A DNA stretch of 38,320 bases from Alistipes sp. (GCA_017624955.1 JAGAMA010000011.1:1-38320); one strand, 5' to 3'. Counted from the stretch's first letter, positions 9,046 to 18,390 are shown. A program made the numbers and translations. The notes: generated by a model not told the origin, from the letters alone.

Positions 9046-9558
9046 ATGAAACCGCTCTTCCTGGTTGGCTACATGGGTTGTGGCAAGAGCACGATCGGGC
9101 GCAAGCTCTCGCGTGCACTGCACCTTTCGTTTGTCGATACGGACAACTGTATCGAGGAGCGGGAGGGGGCAACGGTCTTCGACATCTTCCACTACGAGGG
9201 CGAGGAGCGCTTCCGCGCGATTGAACGCGAGGTGCTGGAGGAGGTGATCCGCCGCGAGAAGGCCTCGGTGGTCTCGACCGGTGGCGGACTGCCTGCCTGG
9301 GGCGACAACATGGAGCGCATGAACGAGGTGGGACGGACGGTCTACCTGAAGCGTTCGGCCGAGAATATCGCCTCGCGCCTAAGCCCCTACGGACGGCAGA
9401 AACGTCCCCGTCTGCGTGGTCTGAACGATGAGGAGCTGGTTCTCTTCATGCGTGACGATATGGCCAAACGCGACCCCTTCTACAGCCGTGCCGTGCAGGT
9501 TATTGCCTGCGAAGGCAAGAGCGACGAAGAAATAATTAGGGAAATTATAGATTTCTAA
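9046..9558 (+). CDS. aroK: Shikimate kinase
   Basis: The 170-residue enzyme phosphorylates shikimate with ATP on the path to chorismate and aromatic amino acids. Walker A is GYMGCGKST (residues 8-16). DTD (about 31-33) and the STGGG motif with the following segment bind shikimate. The lid region reads RLSPYGRQKRPRLRG, with the conserved arginines. Length is normal for the family. It is the third gene of the parE-parC-aroK cluster and sits 9 bases after parC. Confidence 0.93.
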   Translation: MKPLFLVGYMGCGKSTIGRKLSRALHLSFVDTDNCIEEREGATVFDIFHYEGEERFRAIEREVLEEVIRREKASVVSTGGGLPAWGDNMERMNEVGRTVYLKRSAENIASRLSPYGRQKRPRLRGLNDEELVLFMRDDMAKRDPFYSRAVQVIACEGKSDEEIIREIIDF

Positions 9559-9710
9559 GAGGAAAGAGGAAAGAGGAAAGAGCGAAGAGATTTTCAGTGG
9601 CCCCAGTCGGCCCGGTGGCCTCAGTGGCCCCAGGCTTTAGGCCAGACTACCGCCAATAACCTTACCGACTTGCTTTCTGATTTTGAATTCTAAATTATAA
9701 ATTTTGAATT
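9559..9710. repeat. Mixed intergenic repeats between aroK and murI
   Basis: Directly after the aroK stop come three exact heptamers GAGGAAA (9559-9579), then GAGCGAAGAGA. Next is a GGCC-rich stretch (about 9595-9645) in which CAGTGGCCCCAG-like units recur. Last is an AT-rich element at about 9679-9710 (TTTTGAATTCTAAATT) that abuts the murI start. No gene is seen. Relatives of all three parts occur elsewhere in this window. Confidence 0.65.
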
Positions 9711-10487
9711 GTGAAAACCAACGCCCCCATAGGCATCTACGATTCGGGGATGGGCGGATTATCCGTCCGTCGTGAGGTGTGTCGTCTGCTGCCCGAGGAG
9801 TCGGTCATCTACCTCGGTGACGGCAAGAACTGCCCCTATGGTTCGCGCTCGGTGGAGGAGATTCGACAGCTCTCGGTCGAGGCGGTGGAGCACCTCCTGG
9901 GGCTGGGTTGTAAGCTCATCGTGGTCGCCTGCAACACGGCTACGGCGGCAGCGATCGAGTACCTGCGGGGTAAGTATCCCCACATCCCGATCGTCGGCAT
10001 GGAGCCGGCCGTGAAGCCCGCCTGCCTCCGTACTCGGAGTCGCGTGGTGGGTGTGCTGGCTACGGAGAGGTCACTCGATGGCGATCTGTTTCGGCGCACG
10101 GCGGCCAAGTATGGGGCCGACATCGAGGTCATCACCACCCCCGGGCGTGGCTTTGTGGAGTTGGTGGAGGAGAACCGTGAGCAAAGCGCCGAGGCGGTGG
10201 AGGTGGTATCGCGGGCGATTCGACCGATGTTGGAGCGTGGGGCGGATCAGATAGTGCTGGGATGTACCCATTACCCCTTCCTCCTGGAGGCTTTGGAGAG
10301 GGCTGCCGAGGGGTATCGGGTAAGTTTTGTCGATCCCTCGGAGGCGGTGGCACGGCGTGTCGGGCAGCTGCTCGACGAGCATGGACTGCGTGCCGAGGCG
10401 GGGCATCGGGCGGAGTATAGTTTTGAAACCTTTGCCGATGAGGCATATCGTCAGCGGTTGGCCCGAAAGGCTGCCGATACGAAATAG
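9711..10487 (+). CDS. murI: Glutamate racemase
   Basis: The 258-residue enzyme makes D-glutamate for peptidoglycan. The DSGMGGLSV motif lies near the N-terminus, and the two catalytic cysteines are Cys74 in VACNTATA and Cys185 in LGCTHYPF. These are the two-base pair of the cofactor-independent racemases. The GTG at 9711 is chosen because it places the IGIYDSGMGG strand at the usual distance from the N-terminus and no ATG precedes it in frame. It lies 35 bases before ftsK. Confidence 0.93.
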   Translation: MKTNAPIGIYDSGMGGLSVRREVCRLLPEESVIYLGDGKNCPYGSRSVEEIRQLSVEAVEHLLGLGCKLIVVACNTATAAAIEYLRGKYPHIPIVGMEPAVKPACLRTRSRVVGVLATERSLDGDLFRRTAAKYGADIEVITTPGRGFVELVEENREQSAEAVEVVSRAIRPMLERGADQIVLGCTHYPFLLEALERAAEGYRVSFVDPSEAVARRVGQLLDEHGLRAEAGHRAEYSFETFADEAYRQRLARKAADTK

Positions 10488-10522
10488 CCTCGCGGGCGCG
10501 TTATATATATAAGGAATAAGTT

Positions 10523-13249
10523 ATGGCAACAACGAATAAACGAGCATCGAACGGCCGTCAGCAGGTTCAGCGCAGCGAAAGCGATAGCGCACGCTGGATT
10601 GCGGGCCTTGTGATCATCATTGTCGCACTCTTCATGGCGGCCTCGGTCTTCTCCTCCTACTTCGGTTGGGAGGGCGACCAGAGCGGTCTGCAACTCTCGG
10701 TCGAGGAGCGCGAGACACTGGGCGTTACGCCCGAGAATATGTGCGGCTGGATGGGCGCACGAATCGGTATGTGGCTGGTGGATCGGTCGTTTGGTGTGTT
10801 CGGCATCCTGCTGCCCGTGATTCTTCTGCTGGTGGGTGTGCGTGTGATTCGCAAGCGCCCCCTGGTGGTCAATCACCTGGCTTTGTCGCTCCTGCTGGTG
10901 ATGATCCTCGGATCGCTCACCCTGGGCTTTGCCTTTGGTACGAAGTGGAGTCTTTGTGCCTCGACGGGGTGGGGCGGAGCGTTCGGTATCGAGGTGGCGA
11001 AGCTCCTGCACGGCCATATCGGCGGCTTCGGTACGGTGATTCTGCTGCTCGGAGGATGGATTTTGACGGGTGTCTTTATCAACCGCAACTTCATCAACCG
11101 TGTCAATAATGCCACGAGCATCCTGGTCGATAAGGGTGGCCAGGTGGTCGATCTTTTGCGCCACCGTGACCGCACGGAGGAGATAGAGATCGAGGAGGAG
11201 AACGAGGAACTGCTCGATGACGAAGGTTCGGCCGAGGATACACCGCAAGAGGTCGTAAAACCTGAGCCGCAGCCGCAACCCAAACCGATTCCCGAGCCCG
11301 AACCGACTCCGGCGGTGGGGGATAATGACGAGGAGCGCAAGGCCCTGCGTCGAGCCGTGCACTGTGAGCTGTATAAGGCGGAGGAGAACCCCTTTGAGGA
11401 GGTCGATTTGGCCGAGAAACGTGCCGAACAGCGCGTAGTGATGGGGCCGGGTGGCCTGGTTGAGCTGGAGCGCAAGCCCCGCGTGGTGCAGAACGGACCT
11501 TTTGAGGAGATTGATCTCAGCCCCGCAGTAACGCCCCAGGAGCAACCGCAAGTGGTTGAAGAGCAGGTAAAAGCCCCGACCGAGGGGTTTGAACTGATCG
11601 AGCCGGTTGAGCCGACTGCGCCCGTAGTGCCTGCAACGCCCGTGCAACCTGCACAGCCCGCGCAAACGGAGGGGCTGGTAGTCGTTGTCGAAGCGCCGAA
11701 AGAGGAGGAGGCCGCCAAGAAGATTGACGAGCTTTACGACCCGACGAAGGATCTTTTGACCTACAAGAAGCCCCCCTTCGCCCTCTTGGAGGATTACCAA
11801 TCCGATATGGAGGTCTCGGAGGATGAGATCTTTGAGAATAAGTGCAAGATTGAGGAGACACTCAAGACCTTCGGCATTCCGATTCAGAAGATTAAGGCCA
11901 CGGTAGGTCCTACGGTGACCCTCTACGAGATTGTCCAGGCGCAGGGTGTGAAGATTGCCAAGATTCAGGGTCTGGAGCAGGATATCGCGCAGAGCCTCAA
12001 GGCTTCGGGTATCCGCATCATTGCCCCCATACCGGGCAAGGGAACGATCGGTATCGAGGTGCCGAACCGCAACAAGCGCATCGTCTCGATGTACTCGGCC
12101 ATCCGCTCGAAGCGTTTCCACGAAACGAAGGCGGAGCTGCCCGTAGTGATTGGTCGCACGATCCAGAACGAGAACTATGTCTTCGACCTTGCGAAGATGC
12201 CCCACCTCCTGGTGGCAGGTTCTACGGGTACGGGTAAGTCGGTGGGTCTGAATGCCATTATTACCTCGCTGCTCTACCGCAAGCACCCCTCGGAGCTGAA
12301 GCTCGTGATGATCGACCCCAAGATGGTCGAGTTCTCGCTCTACGGGAAATTGGAGCGCCACTTCCTGGCCAAGATGGAGTCCGAGGAGAAGGTGATCATC
12401 ACCGACCCGATGAAGGCCGTCTATACGCTCAACTCGCTCTGTACGGAGATGGAGAACCGCCTCGAGCTGTTGAGCAAGGCGGGTACGCGCAACATCGTGG
12501 AGTATAACCAGAAGTTCACTTCGCGCAGGCTGAACCCCGAGAAGGGACACCGATTCCTGCCCTATGTGGTGGTGGTGATCGATGAGTTCGCCGATCTGAT
12601 TATGATGGCCAAGGAGGTTGAGCGTCCCGTGATGCGCCTGGCACAAAAGGCACGTGCTGTGGGTATTCACCTCATTGTGGCGACCCAGCGACCCGATGTG
12701 AAGGTCATTACGGGTGGTATCAAGGCCAACTTCCCTGCCCGTATCGCCTTCCGCGTGATCCAGATGATCGACTCGCGTACGATCCTCGACCGCCCGGGTG
12801 CCGAGCAACTGATCGGTCGTGGCGATATGCTCTTCTCGCTCAATGGCGATGTGACCCGCGTGCAGTGTGCGCTGGTCGAAACGGAGGAGGTGGAGCGTAT
12901 CGTGGAACACATCTCGAAGCAGCAGGGCTATACCTCGGCCTACCTCTTGCCCGACTATGTGCCCGAGGGAAGTGATGCCGCGATGGGTAGCGAGGAGCAG
13001 GATATGGCCCCCAAGAAGTACGATTCGCTCTTTGCCGAGATTGCCCGTGATGCGGTGCAGAACGGCTCGATATCGACCTCGATGATTCAGCGTAACTACG
13101 AGGTGGGCTTCAACCGCGCAGGACGAATCATGATGCAGTTGGAGCGTGCCGGTATCGTGGGGCGTGCCCAGGGTGCCAAGCCGCGCGATGTGTTGTTCCA
13201 CGACTCGCCCTCGCTCGAAGCGAAGTTGCAGGAGCTGGGGCTGTTTTAG
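10523..13249 (+). CDS. ftsK: DNA translocase FtsK
   Basis: The 908-residue protein pumps chromosomal DNA through the division septum and coordinates dimer resolution. Four N-terminal membrane segments are visible (for example WIAGLVIIIVALFMAASVF and FGILLPVILLLVGVRVI) within about residues 25-190. A Pro/Glu-rich linker spans about 220-400. The motor domain has Walker A AGSTGTGKS near 564-572 and Walker B VVVVIDEFADLI near 685-696. The gamma winged-helix domain lies at about 840-905 (ISTSMIQRNYEVGFNRAGRI). Length and domain order are complete. A decamer repeat array starts at the stop codon. Confidence 0.95.
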   Translation: MATTNKRASNGRQQVQRSESDSARWIAGLVIIIVALFMAASVFSSYFGWEGDQSGLQLSVEERETLGVTPENMCGWMGARIGMWLVDRSFGVFGILLPVILLLVGVRVIRKRPLVVNHLALSLLLVMILGSLTLGFAFGTKWSLCASTGWGGAFGIEVAKLLHGHIGGFGTVILLLGGWILTGVFINRNFINRVNNATSILVDKGGQVVDLLRHRDRTEEIEIEEENEELLDDEGSAEDTPQEVVKPEPQPQPKPIPEPEPTPAVGDNDEERKALRRAVHCELYKAEENPFEEVDLAEKRAEQRVVMGPGGLVELERKPRVVQNGPFEEIDLSPAVTPQEQPQVVEEQVKAPTEGFELIEPVEPTAPVVPATPVQPAQPAQTEGLVVVVEAPKEEEAAKKIDELYDPTKDLLTYKKPPFALLEDYQSDMEVSEDEIFENKCKIEETLKTFGIPIQKIKATVGPTVTLYEIVQAQGVKIAKIQGLEQDIAQSLKASGIRIIAPIPGKGTIGIEVPNRNKRIVSMYSAIRSKRFHETKAELPVVIGRTIQNENYVFDLAKMPHLLVAGSTGTGKSVGLNAIITSLLYRKHPSELKLVMIDPKMVEFSLYGKLERHFLAKMESEEKVIITDPMKAVYTLNSLCTEMENRLELLSKAGTRNIVEYNQKFTSRRLNPEKGHRFLPYVVVVIDEFADLIMMAKEVERPVMRLAQKARAVGIHLIVATQRPDVKVITGGIKANFPARIAFRVIQMIDSRTILDRPGAEQLIGRGDMLFSLNGDVTRVQCALVETEEVERIVEHISKQQGYTSAYLLPDYVPEGSDAAMGSEEQDMAPKKYDSLFAEIARDAVQNGSISTSMIQRNYEVGFNRAGRIMMQLERAGIVGRAQGAKPRDVLFHDSPSLEAKLQELGLF

Positions 13250-13339
13250 CACTAAAGGTAGCTAAAGGAGATTAAAGATTACCAAGGGTTTACGTTAGTT
13301 GCCCTTAATCCCCTTTAGTAACCTTTCATAATCCTTAAG
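13250..13339. repeat. Decamer CTAAAGG array B, forward then inverted
   Basis: Units in strict 10-base register are CACTAAAGGT, AGCTAAAGGA, GATTAAAGAT, TACCAAGGGT, then TGCCCTTAAT, CCCCTTTAGT, AACCTTTCAT and AATCCTTAAG. The right half is an imperfect reverse complement of the left, so it could fold into a stem of about 38 bp with mismatches. It fills the whole gap between ftsK and the lolA-like gene. Confidence 0.78.
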
Positions 13340-13343
13340 AAGT

Positions 13344-13937
13344 ATGAAAAAGACCGCATTCCTCTTTGCTCTGTTGCTTTGTCCGTTGTTCCTCTTCGGA
13401 CAGAGCGGTGCTGCCGAGTCGCTCGATCGTATGCGTCAGGCCATCAAGGCCTTTGGCGGCTATACGGCCTCCTTTACCATCGCCTCGGGTGAGGAGCAAC
13501 TCCTCGGCTCGTTTGCGGTCGAGGGGGAGCGCTACCGCATCGAACTGGCCGACGTGGAGGTCTATGGCGAGGCGACCGAACGCTACGAGGTAAACAAATC
13601 GCGGCGTGAGGTGACAATCCTTAAGACCGATACCCAATCGACCGATATACTCTCCAATCCTGCCCATGCGTTGGAACTCATCGGCGAGGAGTATCGTGCC
13701 GTGCAGCTGACCGAAACGGCTGCCGAGACGACCCTCAGCCTCGGTATTGATAGCTCGCTGCGCAATGCCGTGCGCCTCGCGATCGATAAGCGCACGAACC
13801 TGCCTCGCTTGATTGTCTACCTGGCTGACGGCCTGGAACTTAAGATTGAGATTCATGCGATTAAATCGCTGCCGTCGTCGCTTCCCAAGTACGATCCGTC
13901 GCGCTATGCCGAGTATGAACTGATCGACTTTCGGTAG
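13344..13937 (+). CDS. LolA-like outer-membrane lipoprotein carrier
   Basis: The 197-residue protein has a signal peptide (MKKTAFLFALLLCPLFLFGQ), followed by a beta-rich body of LolA size. Elements include GGYTASFTIA near the start, a central GSFAVEGERYRIEL strand pair, and a C-terminal part ending in KYDPSRYAEYELIDFR. LolA-like proteins ferry lipids or lipoproteins across the periplasm. The position directly after ftsK matches the usual Bacteroidales ftsK-lolA arrangement, and this supports a call that sequence alone leaves weak. It could also be a more general LolA-fold sterol/lipid carrier. Confidence 0.68.
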   Translation: MKKTAFLFALLLCPLFLFGQSGAAESLDRMRQAIKAFGGYTASFTIASGEEQLLGSFAVEGERYRIELADVEVYGEATERYEVNKSRREVTILKTDTQSTDILSNPAHALELIGEEYRAVQLTETAAETTLSLGIDSSLRNAVRLAIDKRTNLPRLIVYLADGLELKIEIHAIKSLPSSLPKYDPSRYAEYELIDFR

Positions 13938-13952
13938 GGGGAGTTTTAGGGG

Positions 13953-14012
13953 TTGCTAAGGGTAATTAAAGGGGGCTAAAGGTTACTAAAGGTGGCTAAA
14001 GGCGACTAAAGG
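13953..14012. repeat. Decamer CTAAAGG array C, one orientation only
   Basis: Six units at exactly 10-base spacing are TTGCTAAGGG, TAATTAAAGG, GGGCTAAAGG, TTACTAAAGG, TGGCTAAAGG and CGACTAAAGG. Unlike arrays A, B and D, no inverted half follows. It begins 16 bases after the lolA-like stop codon. Confidence 0.78.
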
Positions 14013-14021
14013 GTATTCTGG

Positions 14022-14154
14022 CTCTCAACTCTCAACTCTCAACTTTCTTTCCTCTTTAACCCACCTTCGGTGGCTTGACTTTGCTCCGGCTCGGCATCAC
14101 GCAAGCGTGTGCACTCGCCTTAATCGCAAAGTTATCTCTTCGCTCTCTCCTCTC
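14022..14154. repeat. Heptamer and palindromic repeats upstream of gyrA
   Basis: Three CTCTCAA heptamers (14022-14042) lead into a pyrimidine run. CCACC/GGTGG forms a small hairpin (14061-14073). An imperfect palindrome bounded by CTTTGC and GCAAAG follows (14079-14131), with CACGC/GCGTG at its centre. At 14136-14154 a 19-base pyrimidine stretch is the exact reverse complement of 29461-29479. The rest of the 13938-14334 gap holds array C and the gyrA promoter. No gene is seen. Confidence 0.55.
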
Positions 14155-14263
14155 AAAATGTCCGAGGGGGTGTCGGCTTATTTTGCGGATGCGCTAAAAT
14201 CGCCTAAAAAGGGGCGAAAAATGAAAATTTCTCGCGCGCGTGAGTGAAAAAGCCCGCTAAAAA

Positions 14264-14294
14264 TTGCCAAAATCGAAAATAAAGGCTATTTTTG
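14264..14294 (+). promoter_or_regulatory. Bacteroidetes-type promoter of gyrA
   Basis: TTG (14264-14266) and TATTTTTG (14287-14294, matching TAnnTTTG) are 20 bases apart. Transcription would begin at about 14300, downstream of an in-frame ATG at 14296. This decides in favour of the ATG at 14335 as the gyrA start. Confidence 0.75.
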
Positions 14295-14334
14295 TATGTT
14301 AATTGTCCCTATACAGGAAAACATTTGTACGATC

Positions 14335-16908
14335 ATGATAACTGAAGAAGAAAAGAATGCCGGTTTGGTCGGGCGTATTGTCCCGGTCAATATCGAAGAG
14401 CAGATGAAATCGGCCTACATCGACTACTCGATGTCGGTCATCGTTTCGCGTGCCCTGCCCGATGTGCGTGACGGTCTGAAGCCTGTGCACCGCCGTATCC
14501 TATTCGATATGTCGGCCGAGCTGGGTCTGACGCACGATAAGCCGACCCGTAAGTCGGCCCGTATCGTGGGTGACGTGCTCGGTAAGTTCCACCCCCACGG
14601 CGACTTGTCGGTCTATGAGGCGATGGTGCGCCTGGCACAGGAGTGGGCGATGCGCTATCCTCTGGTGGAGGGTCAGGGTAACTTTGGTTCGATGGACGGC
14701 GACTCGGCTGCAGCTATGCGTTACACCGAGGCCCGTATGCGCAAGATCACCGATGAGGTGATGGCCGATATCGACAAGGAGACCATCGACTGGACGCTCA
14801 ACTTCGACGATACGATCCAGGAGCCGACGGTTTTGCCGACGAAGATTCCCCTGCTGATTGTAAACGGTGCGAGCGGTATCGCCGTAGGTATGGCGACGAA
14901 CATGGCTCCGCACAACCTCTCGGAGGTGGTGGATGCCTGCTGCGCCTATATCGACAACCCCGAAATCACGGGCGAGGAGATGTTGCAGTACATCAAGGCT
15001 CCCGACTTCCCGACGGGCGCCCAGATCTATGGCTACGAGGGCGTTAAGGAGGCGATGCTGACGGGTCGCGGCCGCGTAGTGATGCGTGCCAAGACCGAGA
15101 TCGAGACCACCCCTGCAGGGCGTGAGTGCATCGTTGTAACGGAGATCCCCTACATGGTCAATAAGGCGGAGATGATCAAGAAGATCGCCGACATGATCAA
15201 CGACAAGAAGCTGGAGGGTATCTCGTACATCAACGACGAGTCGGACCGTTCGGGTCTGCGCATCGTGATCATCGTTAAGCAGGATGCCCTGGCCAGCGTG
15301 GTGCTCAATAATCTCTACAAGAACACGCCGCTCCAGACCTCGTTTGCGGTGAATAACATCGCCCTGGTAAAGGGTCGTCCGCAGCTCTTGCCGATGCGAG
15401 ATTTGGTGATGCACTTCGTGAACCACCGCCACGATGTGGTGGTACGCCGCACGCGCTACGATAAGCGCAAGGCCGAGGAGAGACTCCACATCGTGCAGGG
15501 TCTGCTGGTGGCACAGGACAACATCGATGAGATTGTACACATCATCCGCTCCTCGCGTACGCCCGATGAGGCAAAGCAGCGCATGATGGAGCGTTTCGGC
15601 CTGGACGAGATTCAGGTGTCGGCCATTATCGAGATGCGCCTCCGCGCCCTGACGGGTCTGGAGCATGGCAAACTCATTGCCGAGCGTGACGAGCTCGTGG
15701 CCTTCATCCAGCGCATGGCCGATATCCTGGCAAGCGAGCAGTTGCAGCTGGAGGTGGTCAAGAACGAGCTCATGGAGATCAAGGAGAAGTATGGCGACGA
15801 GCGCCGCACGGAGATCGTCTATGCCGCCGAGGAGTTCAATCCCGAGGACTTCTACGCCAACGAGGATGTGGTGATCACCATCTCGCACATGGGTTACATC
15901 AAGCGCACGCCGCTGGCCGAGTACCGCGCACAGCACCGTGGCGGTATCGGAGTGAAGGGTAGCGCTACGCGCGATGCCGACTTTATCGAGCATATTTATG
16001 TGGCCAAGATGCACAATACGATGCTCTTCTTTACCGAGCAGGGTAGATGTTATTGGCTCAAGGTATACGAAATTCCCGAAGGAACGCGTTCTTCTAAAGG
16101 AAGAGCGATCCAAAACGTCATCCAGATTGCCCAAAATGATAAGGTTCGCGCCTATCTCAATGTGTGGAATCTGCAGGACGAGGAGTTCCAGAACAACTAC
16201 TACATCGTGATGTGCACGCGCCGTGGTACGATCAAGAAGACGAAGGTGAAGGAGTACTCCCGCCCGCGTCAGAACGGTATCAATGCCATCGTGGTACGCG
16301 AGGGTGACGAGCTGCTCGATGCACGCATCACGAGCGGCAATGCCGAGATCCTGATCGCAGCCCGTGAGGGTAAGGCCATCCGCTTCAACGAGCAGACCGT
16401 TCGCGCTATCGGCCGTGTAGGTGCAGGTGTTCGCGGTATCTCGATCGAGGATGACGATGAGGTAGTAGGTATGATCGCCGTCGAGCCCGACGACAAGAAG
16501 GATGTGCTGGTTGTAAGCGAAAACGGCTTCGGTAAGCGCACCGACCTGGACGAGTACCGCATCACGAACCGTGGCGGTAAGGGCGTGAAGACGATCAATG
16601 TGACGGAGAAGACCGGTAAGCTGGTGTCGATCCAGGCTGTGGGCGACGACAACGATCTGATGGTCATCAACCGCTCGGGTGTGGTAATCCGCACGGCTGT
16701 CGATCAGATTCGCCTCGCAGGTCGCGCTACGCAGGGTGTGAAGGTGATTAACCTGCGCGAGGGTGACTCGATCGCGTCGGTGGTTGTAGTGCCCAAGACC
16801 GAGGAGGATGAGCCGACCGAGGGCGTAGTGACGGAGGGCGTTGAGGGTGCGGAGAATGCAGCCGTTGAGGCTCCCGCTACCGAGACTCTTGCCGTGACCG
16901 AGGAGTAA
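14335..16908 (+). CDS. gyrA: DNA gyrase subunit A
   Basis: The 857-residue subunit cuts and rejoins DNA during negative supercoiling. It starts [10 protein letters not shown]; the longer frame from 14296 is rejected because that ATG lies at the -7 element. The catalytic tyrosine is Tyr130 in [10 protein letters not shown]. The degenerate GyrA-box [10 protein letters not shown] lies near residue 532 and distinguishes it from ParC. The quinolone-resistance region reads [12 protein letters not shown], with Leu91 (codon TTG at 14605-14607) at the place of E. coli Ser83. Codons at about 16045-16140 differ sharply from the rest of the gene (AGA, GGA, TCT, CAA, GAA). The C-terminal tail is acidic. 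An exported TPR gene follows after 51 bases. Confidence 0.95.
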   Translation: MITEEEKNAGLVGRIVPVNIEEQMKSAYIDYSMSVIVSRALPDVRDGLKPVHRRILFDMSAELGLTHDKPTRKSARIVGDVLGKFHPHGDLSVYEAMVRLAQEWAMRYPLVEGQGNFGSMDGDSAAAMRYTEARMRKITDEVMADIDKETIDWTLNFDDTIQEPTVLPTKIPLLIVNGASGIAVGMATNMAPHNLSEVVDACCAYIDNPEITGEEMLQYIKAPDFPTGAQIYGYEGVKEAMLTGRGRVVMRAKTEIETTPAGRECIVVTEIPYMVNKAEMIKKIADMINDKKLEGISYINDESDRSGLRIVIIVKQDALASVVLNNLYKNTPLQTSFAVNNIALVKGRPQLLPMRDLVMHFVNHRHDVVVRRTRYDKRKAEERLHIVQGLLVAQDNIDEIVHIIRSSRTPDEAKQRMMERFGLDEIQVSAIIEMRLRALTGLEHGKLIAERDELVAFIQRMADILASEQLQLEVVKNELMEIKEKYGDERRTEIVYAAEEFNPEDFYANEDVVITISHMGYIKRTPLAEYRAQHRGGIGVKGSATRDADFIEHIYVAKMHNTMLFFTEQGRCYWLKVYEIPEGTRSSKGRAIQNVIQIAQNDKVRAYLNVWNLQDEEFQNNYYIVMCTRRGTIKKTKVKEYSRPRQNGINAIVVREGDELLDARITSGNAEILIAAREGKAIRFNEQTVRAIGRVGAGVRGISIEDDDEVVGMIAVEPDDKKDVLVVSENGFGKRTDLDEYRITNRGGKGVKTINVTEKTGKLVSIQAVGDDNDLMVINRSGVVIRTAVDQIRLAGRATQGVKVINLREGDSIASVVVVPKTEEDEPTEGVVTEGVEGAENAAVEAPATETLAVTEE

Positions 16909-16959
16909 ACTGAACTAAACAAGAGAAATAAACACAAAAACCCTAAAATCCATAGAAGT

Positions 16960-18306
16960 ATGAAAAGAATGATTTTGGTGGCTTTGGCTGCCGTGCTTCT
17001 GGCTGTACCGGCCGTTGAGGCACAGAAGGTGAACAAGTCGGCTATCGTAGGCAAGCTCCAGAAGAGCGATGCCGATATCGCCGATGCGAAGAAGAACGCA
17101 AAGGCCTCGACCTGGATGAACCGTGGTAAGGTTTACTACGAGGCTGCCGTGGCTCCGACGAAGGATGTATTCGTAGGCATGGAGACCATGATGCTCAAGA
17201 TGACGGCCGGCGAGCCGCAGTCGGTAGGTCAGGAGACCCTGGCAGGTGTGGCTTACGAGTCGTGGGTTTATCCCTTCGTGACGGTTTATGTGAAGGATGG
17301 TAAGGTGGCCACCTGGACCGAGACGCAGACGGTCTATGAGGGTGCAGGTCAGGTAGCTGTGGAGGCTTACCTCAAGGCTCTCTCGATGGATCAGAAGCAG
17401 GCCGAGAAGGTAAAGGAGGGTATGCAGCAGCTGGCTAACTACTACTCGCAGCTGGGTAACACGTCGCTCGACGCTGCCCGCTATGCTGACGCTGCCGATG
17501 GTTACCTGAACGCTCACAACATCCTCTCGAACCCCGTGATGGGCGAGAAGCAGGATGGTACGCTGATCTACTACGCAGGTTACCTGCGCACGATGGATGG
17601 TGCCAACAACCCCGAGTCGTTCGTAAAGGGTGCCAAGCACCTGGAGGATGCCCTGGCTATGAACTACGCCGATGACGAGGGTAACATCTACTACTACCTC
17701 TTCCACTGCTACTATGGCCAGAAGGATGCCGACAAGGCCTTCATCCTCAAGTCGAAGGATGCCCTGCTGGCAGGTATCGAGAAGTTCCCCAGCAACGAGC
17801 GTATCCTGGAGGGTCTGATGTCGCTCTACACCACCGAGGAGGGCGTAGGTGATCCGCAGGACCTGGTAGCTATGTTGGATGGTCAGCTGGCTCAGAACCC
17901 CACGAGCGTAGACCTCTGGTTTGGTCGTGGTCGTCTGTTCTACGCCCTGAAGGACTACGAGAAGTCGATCGAGTCGTTCCAGAAGGTAGCCGAGCTGAAG
18001 CCCGAGCTGTATGAGGGTTGGTTCTACCTGGGTCTGTTCTACACGCTGCGCGGTGACCAGCAGAACAACGTAATCAACGAGAAGCAGTACACCTCGCAGG
18101 CTGCCTATGATGCTGATCTGGAGGCTGTAAACGCGATCTATCGTCAGGCTGTCCCCGCCTTCGAGAAGGCACTGGAGATTCAGCCCAACAGCGTGGATAC
18201 GCTCGAGTCGCTGAAGGCTATCTGCTTCCGTCTGCGTGACGAGGCCGGCATGATGGACAAGTACACCAAGTACAACGAGGCTTGGAAGGCTGCTAAGGGC
18301 CAGTAA
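16960..18306 (+). CDS. Exported tetratricopeptide-repeat protein
   Basis: The 448-residue protein starts with a signal peptide (MKRMILVALAAVLLAVPAVEAQ). An N-terminal helical region is followed by clear TPR-like helix pairs in the C-terminal half, for example LWFGRGRLFYALKDYEKSIE and the following FQKVAELKPELYEGWFYLGL. A further repeat is AFEKALEIQPNSVDTLESLK. It is predicted to be periplasmic or attached to the outer membrane face; no lipobox is seen. It lies 51 bases after gyrA and is followed by a strong terminator, so it is probably read with gyrA. The function is unknown; TPRs suggest protein-protein binding. Confidence 0.75.
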   Translation: MKRMILVALAAVLLAVPAVEAQKVNKSAIVGKLQKSDADIADAKKNAKASTWMNRGKVYYEAAVAPTKDVFVGMETMMLKMTAGEPQSVGQETLAGVAYESWVYPFVTVYVKDGKVATWTETQTVYEGAGQVAVEAYLKALSMDQKQAEKVKEGMQQLANYYSQLGNTSLDAARYADAADGYLNAHNILSNPVMGEKQDGTLIYYAGYLRTMDGANNPESFVKGAKHLEDALAMNYADDEGNIYYYLFHCYYGQKDADKAFILKSKDALLAGIEKFPSNERILEGLMSLYTTEEGVGDPQDLVAMLDGQLAQNPTSVDLWFGRGRLFYALKDYEKSIESFQKVAELKPELYEGWFYLGLFYTLRGDQQNNVINEKQYTSQAAYDADLEAVNAIYRQAVPAFEKALEIQPNSVDTLESLKAICFRLRDEAGMMDKYTKYNEAWKAAKGQ

Positions 18307-18342
18307 TTGAAGATTTTCGAGGGTGCATTTCGCCCTTTCATG

Positions 18343-18383
18343 CAAGCTCCGAACGGCGATCCGTTCGGGGCTTGTTGTTTTTT
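18343..18383 (+). terminator. Rho-independent terminator after gyrA-TPR
   Basis: CAAGCTCCGAACGG (18343-18356) pairs with CCGTTCGGGGCTTG (18361-18374) around a CGAT loop; the single deviation is a G-U pair in RNA. A T-rich stretch (TTGTTTTTT) follows. The left arm resembles the hairpin after lemA. Confidence 0.88.
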
Positions 18384-18390
18384 GCATGGT

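Noticed and set aside
10451-13252. A 933-residue open frame on the minus strand across ftsK
   Set aside because: Same cause as above. It covers the whole ftsK gene including its catalytic motifs and has no recognisable domain.
14296-14334. Upstream ATG extending GyrA by 13 residues
   Set aside because: It lies just after the -7 element, before or at the likely transcript start, and the extra residues are not GyrA-like.
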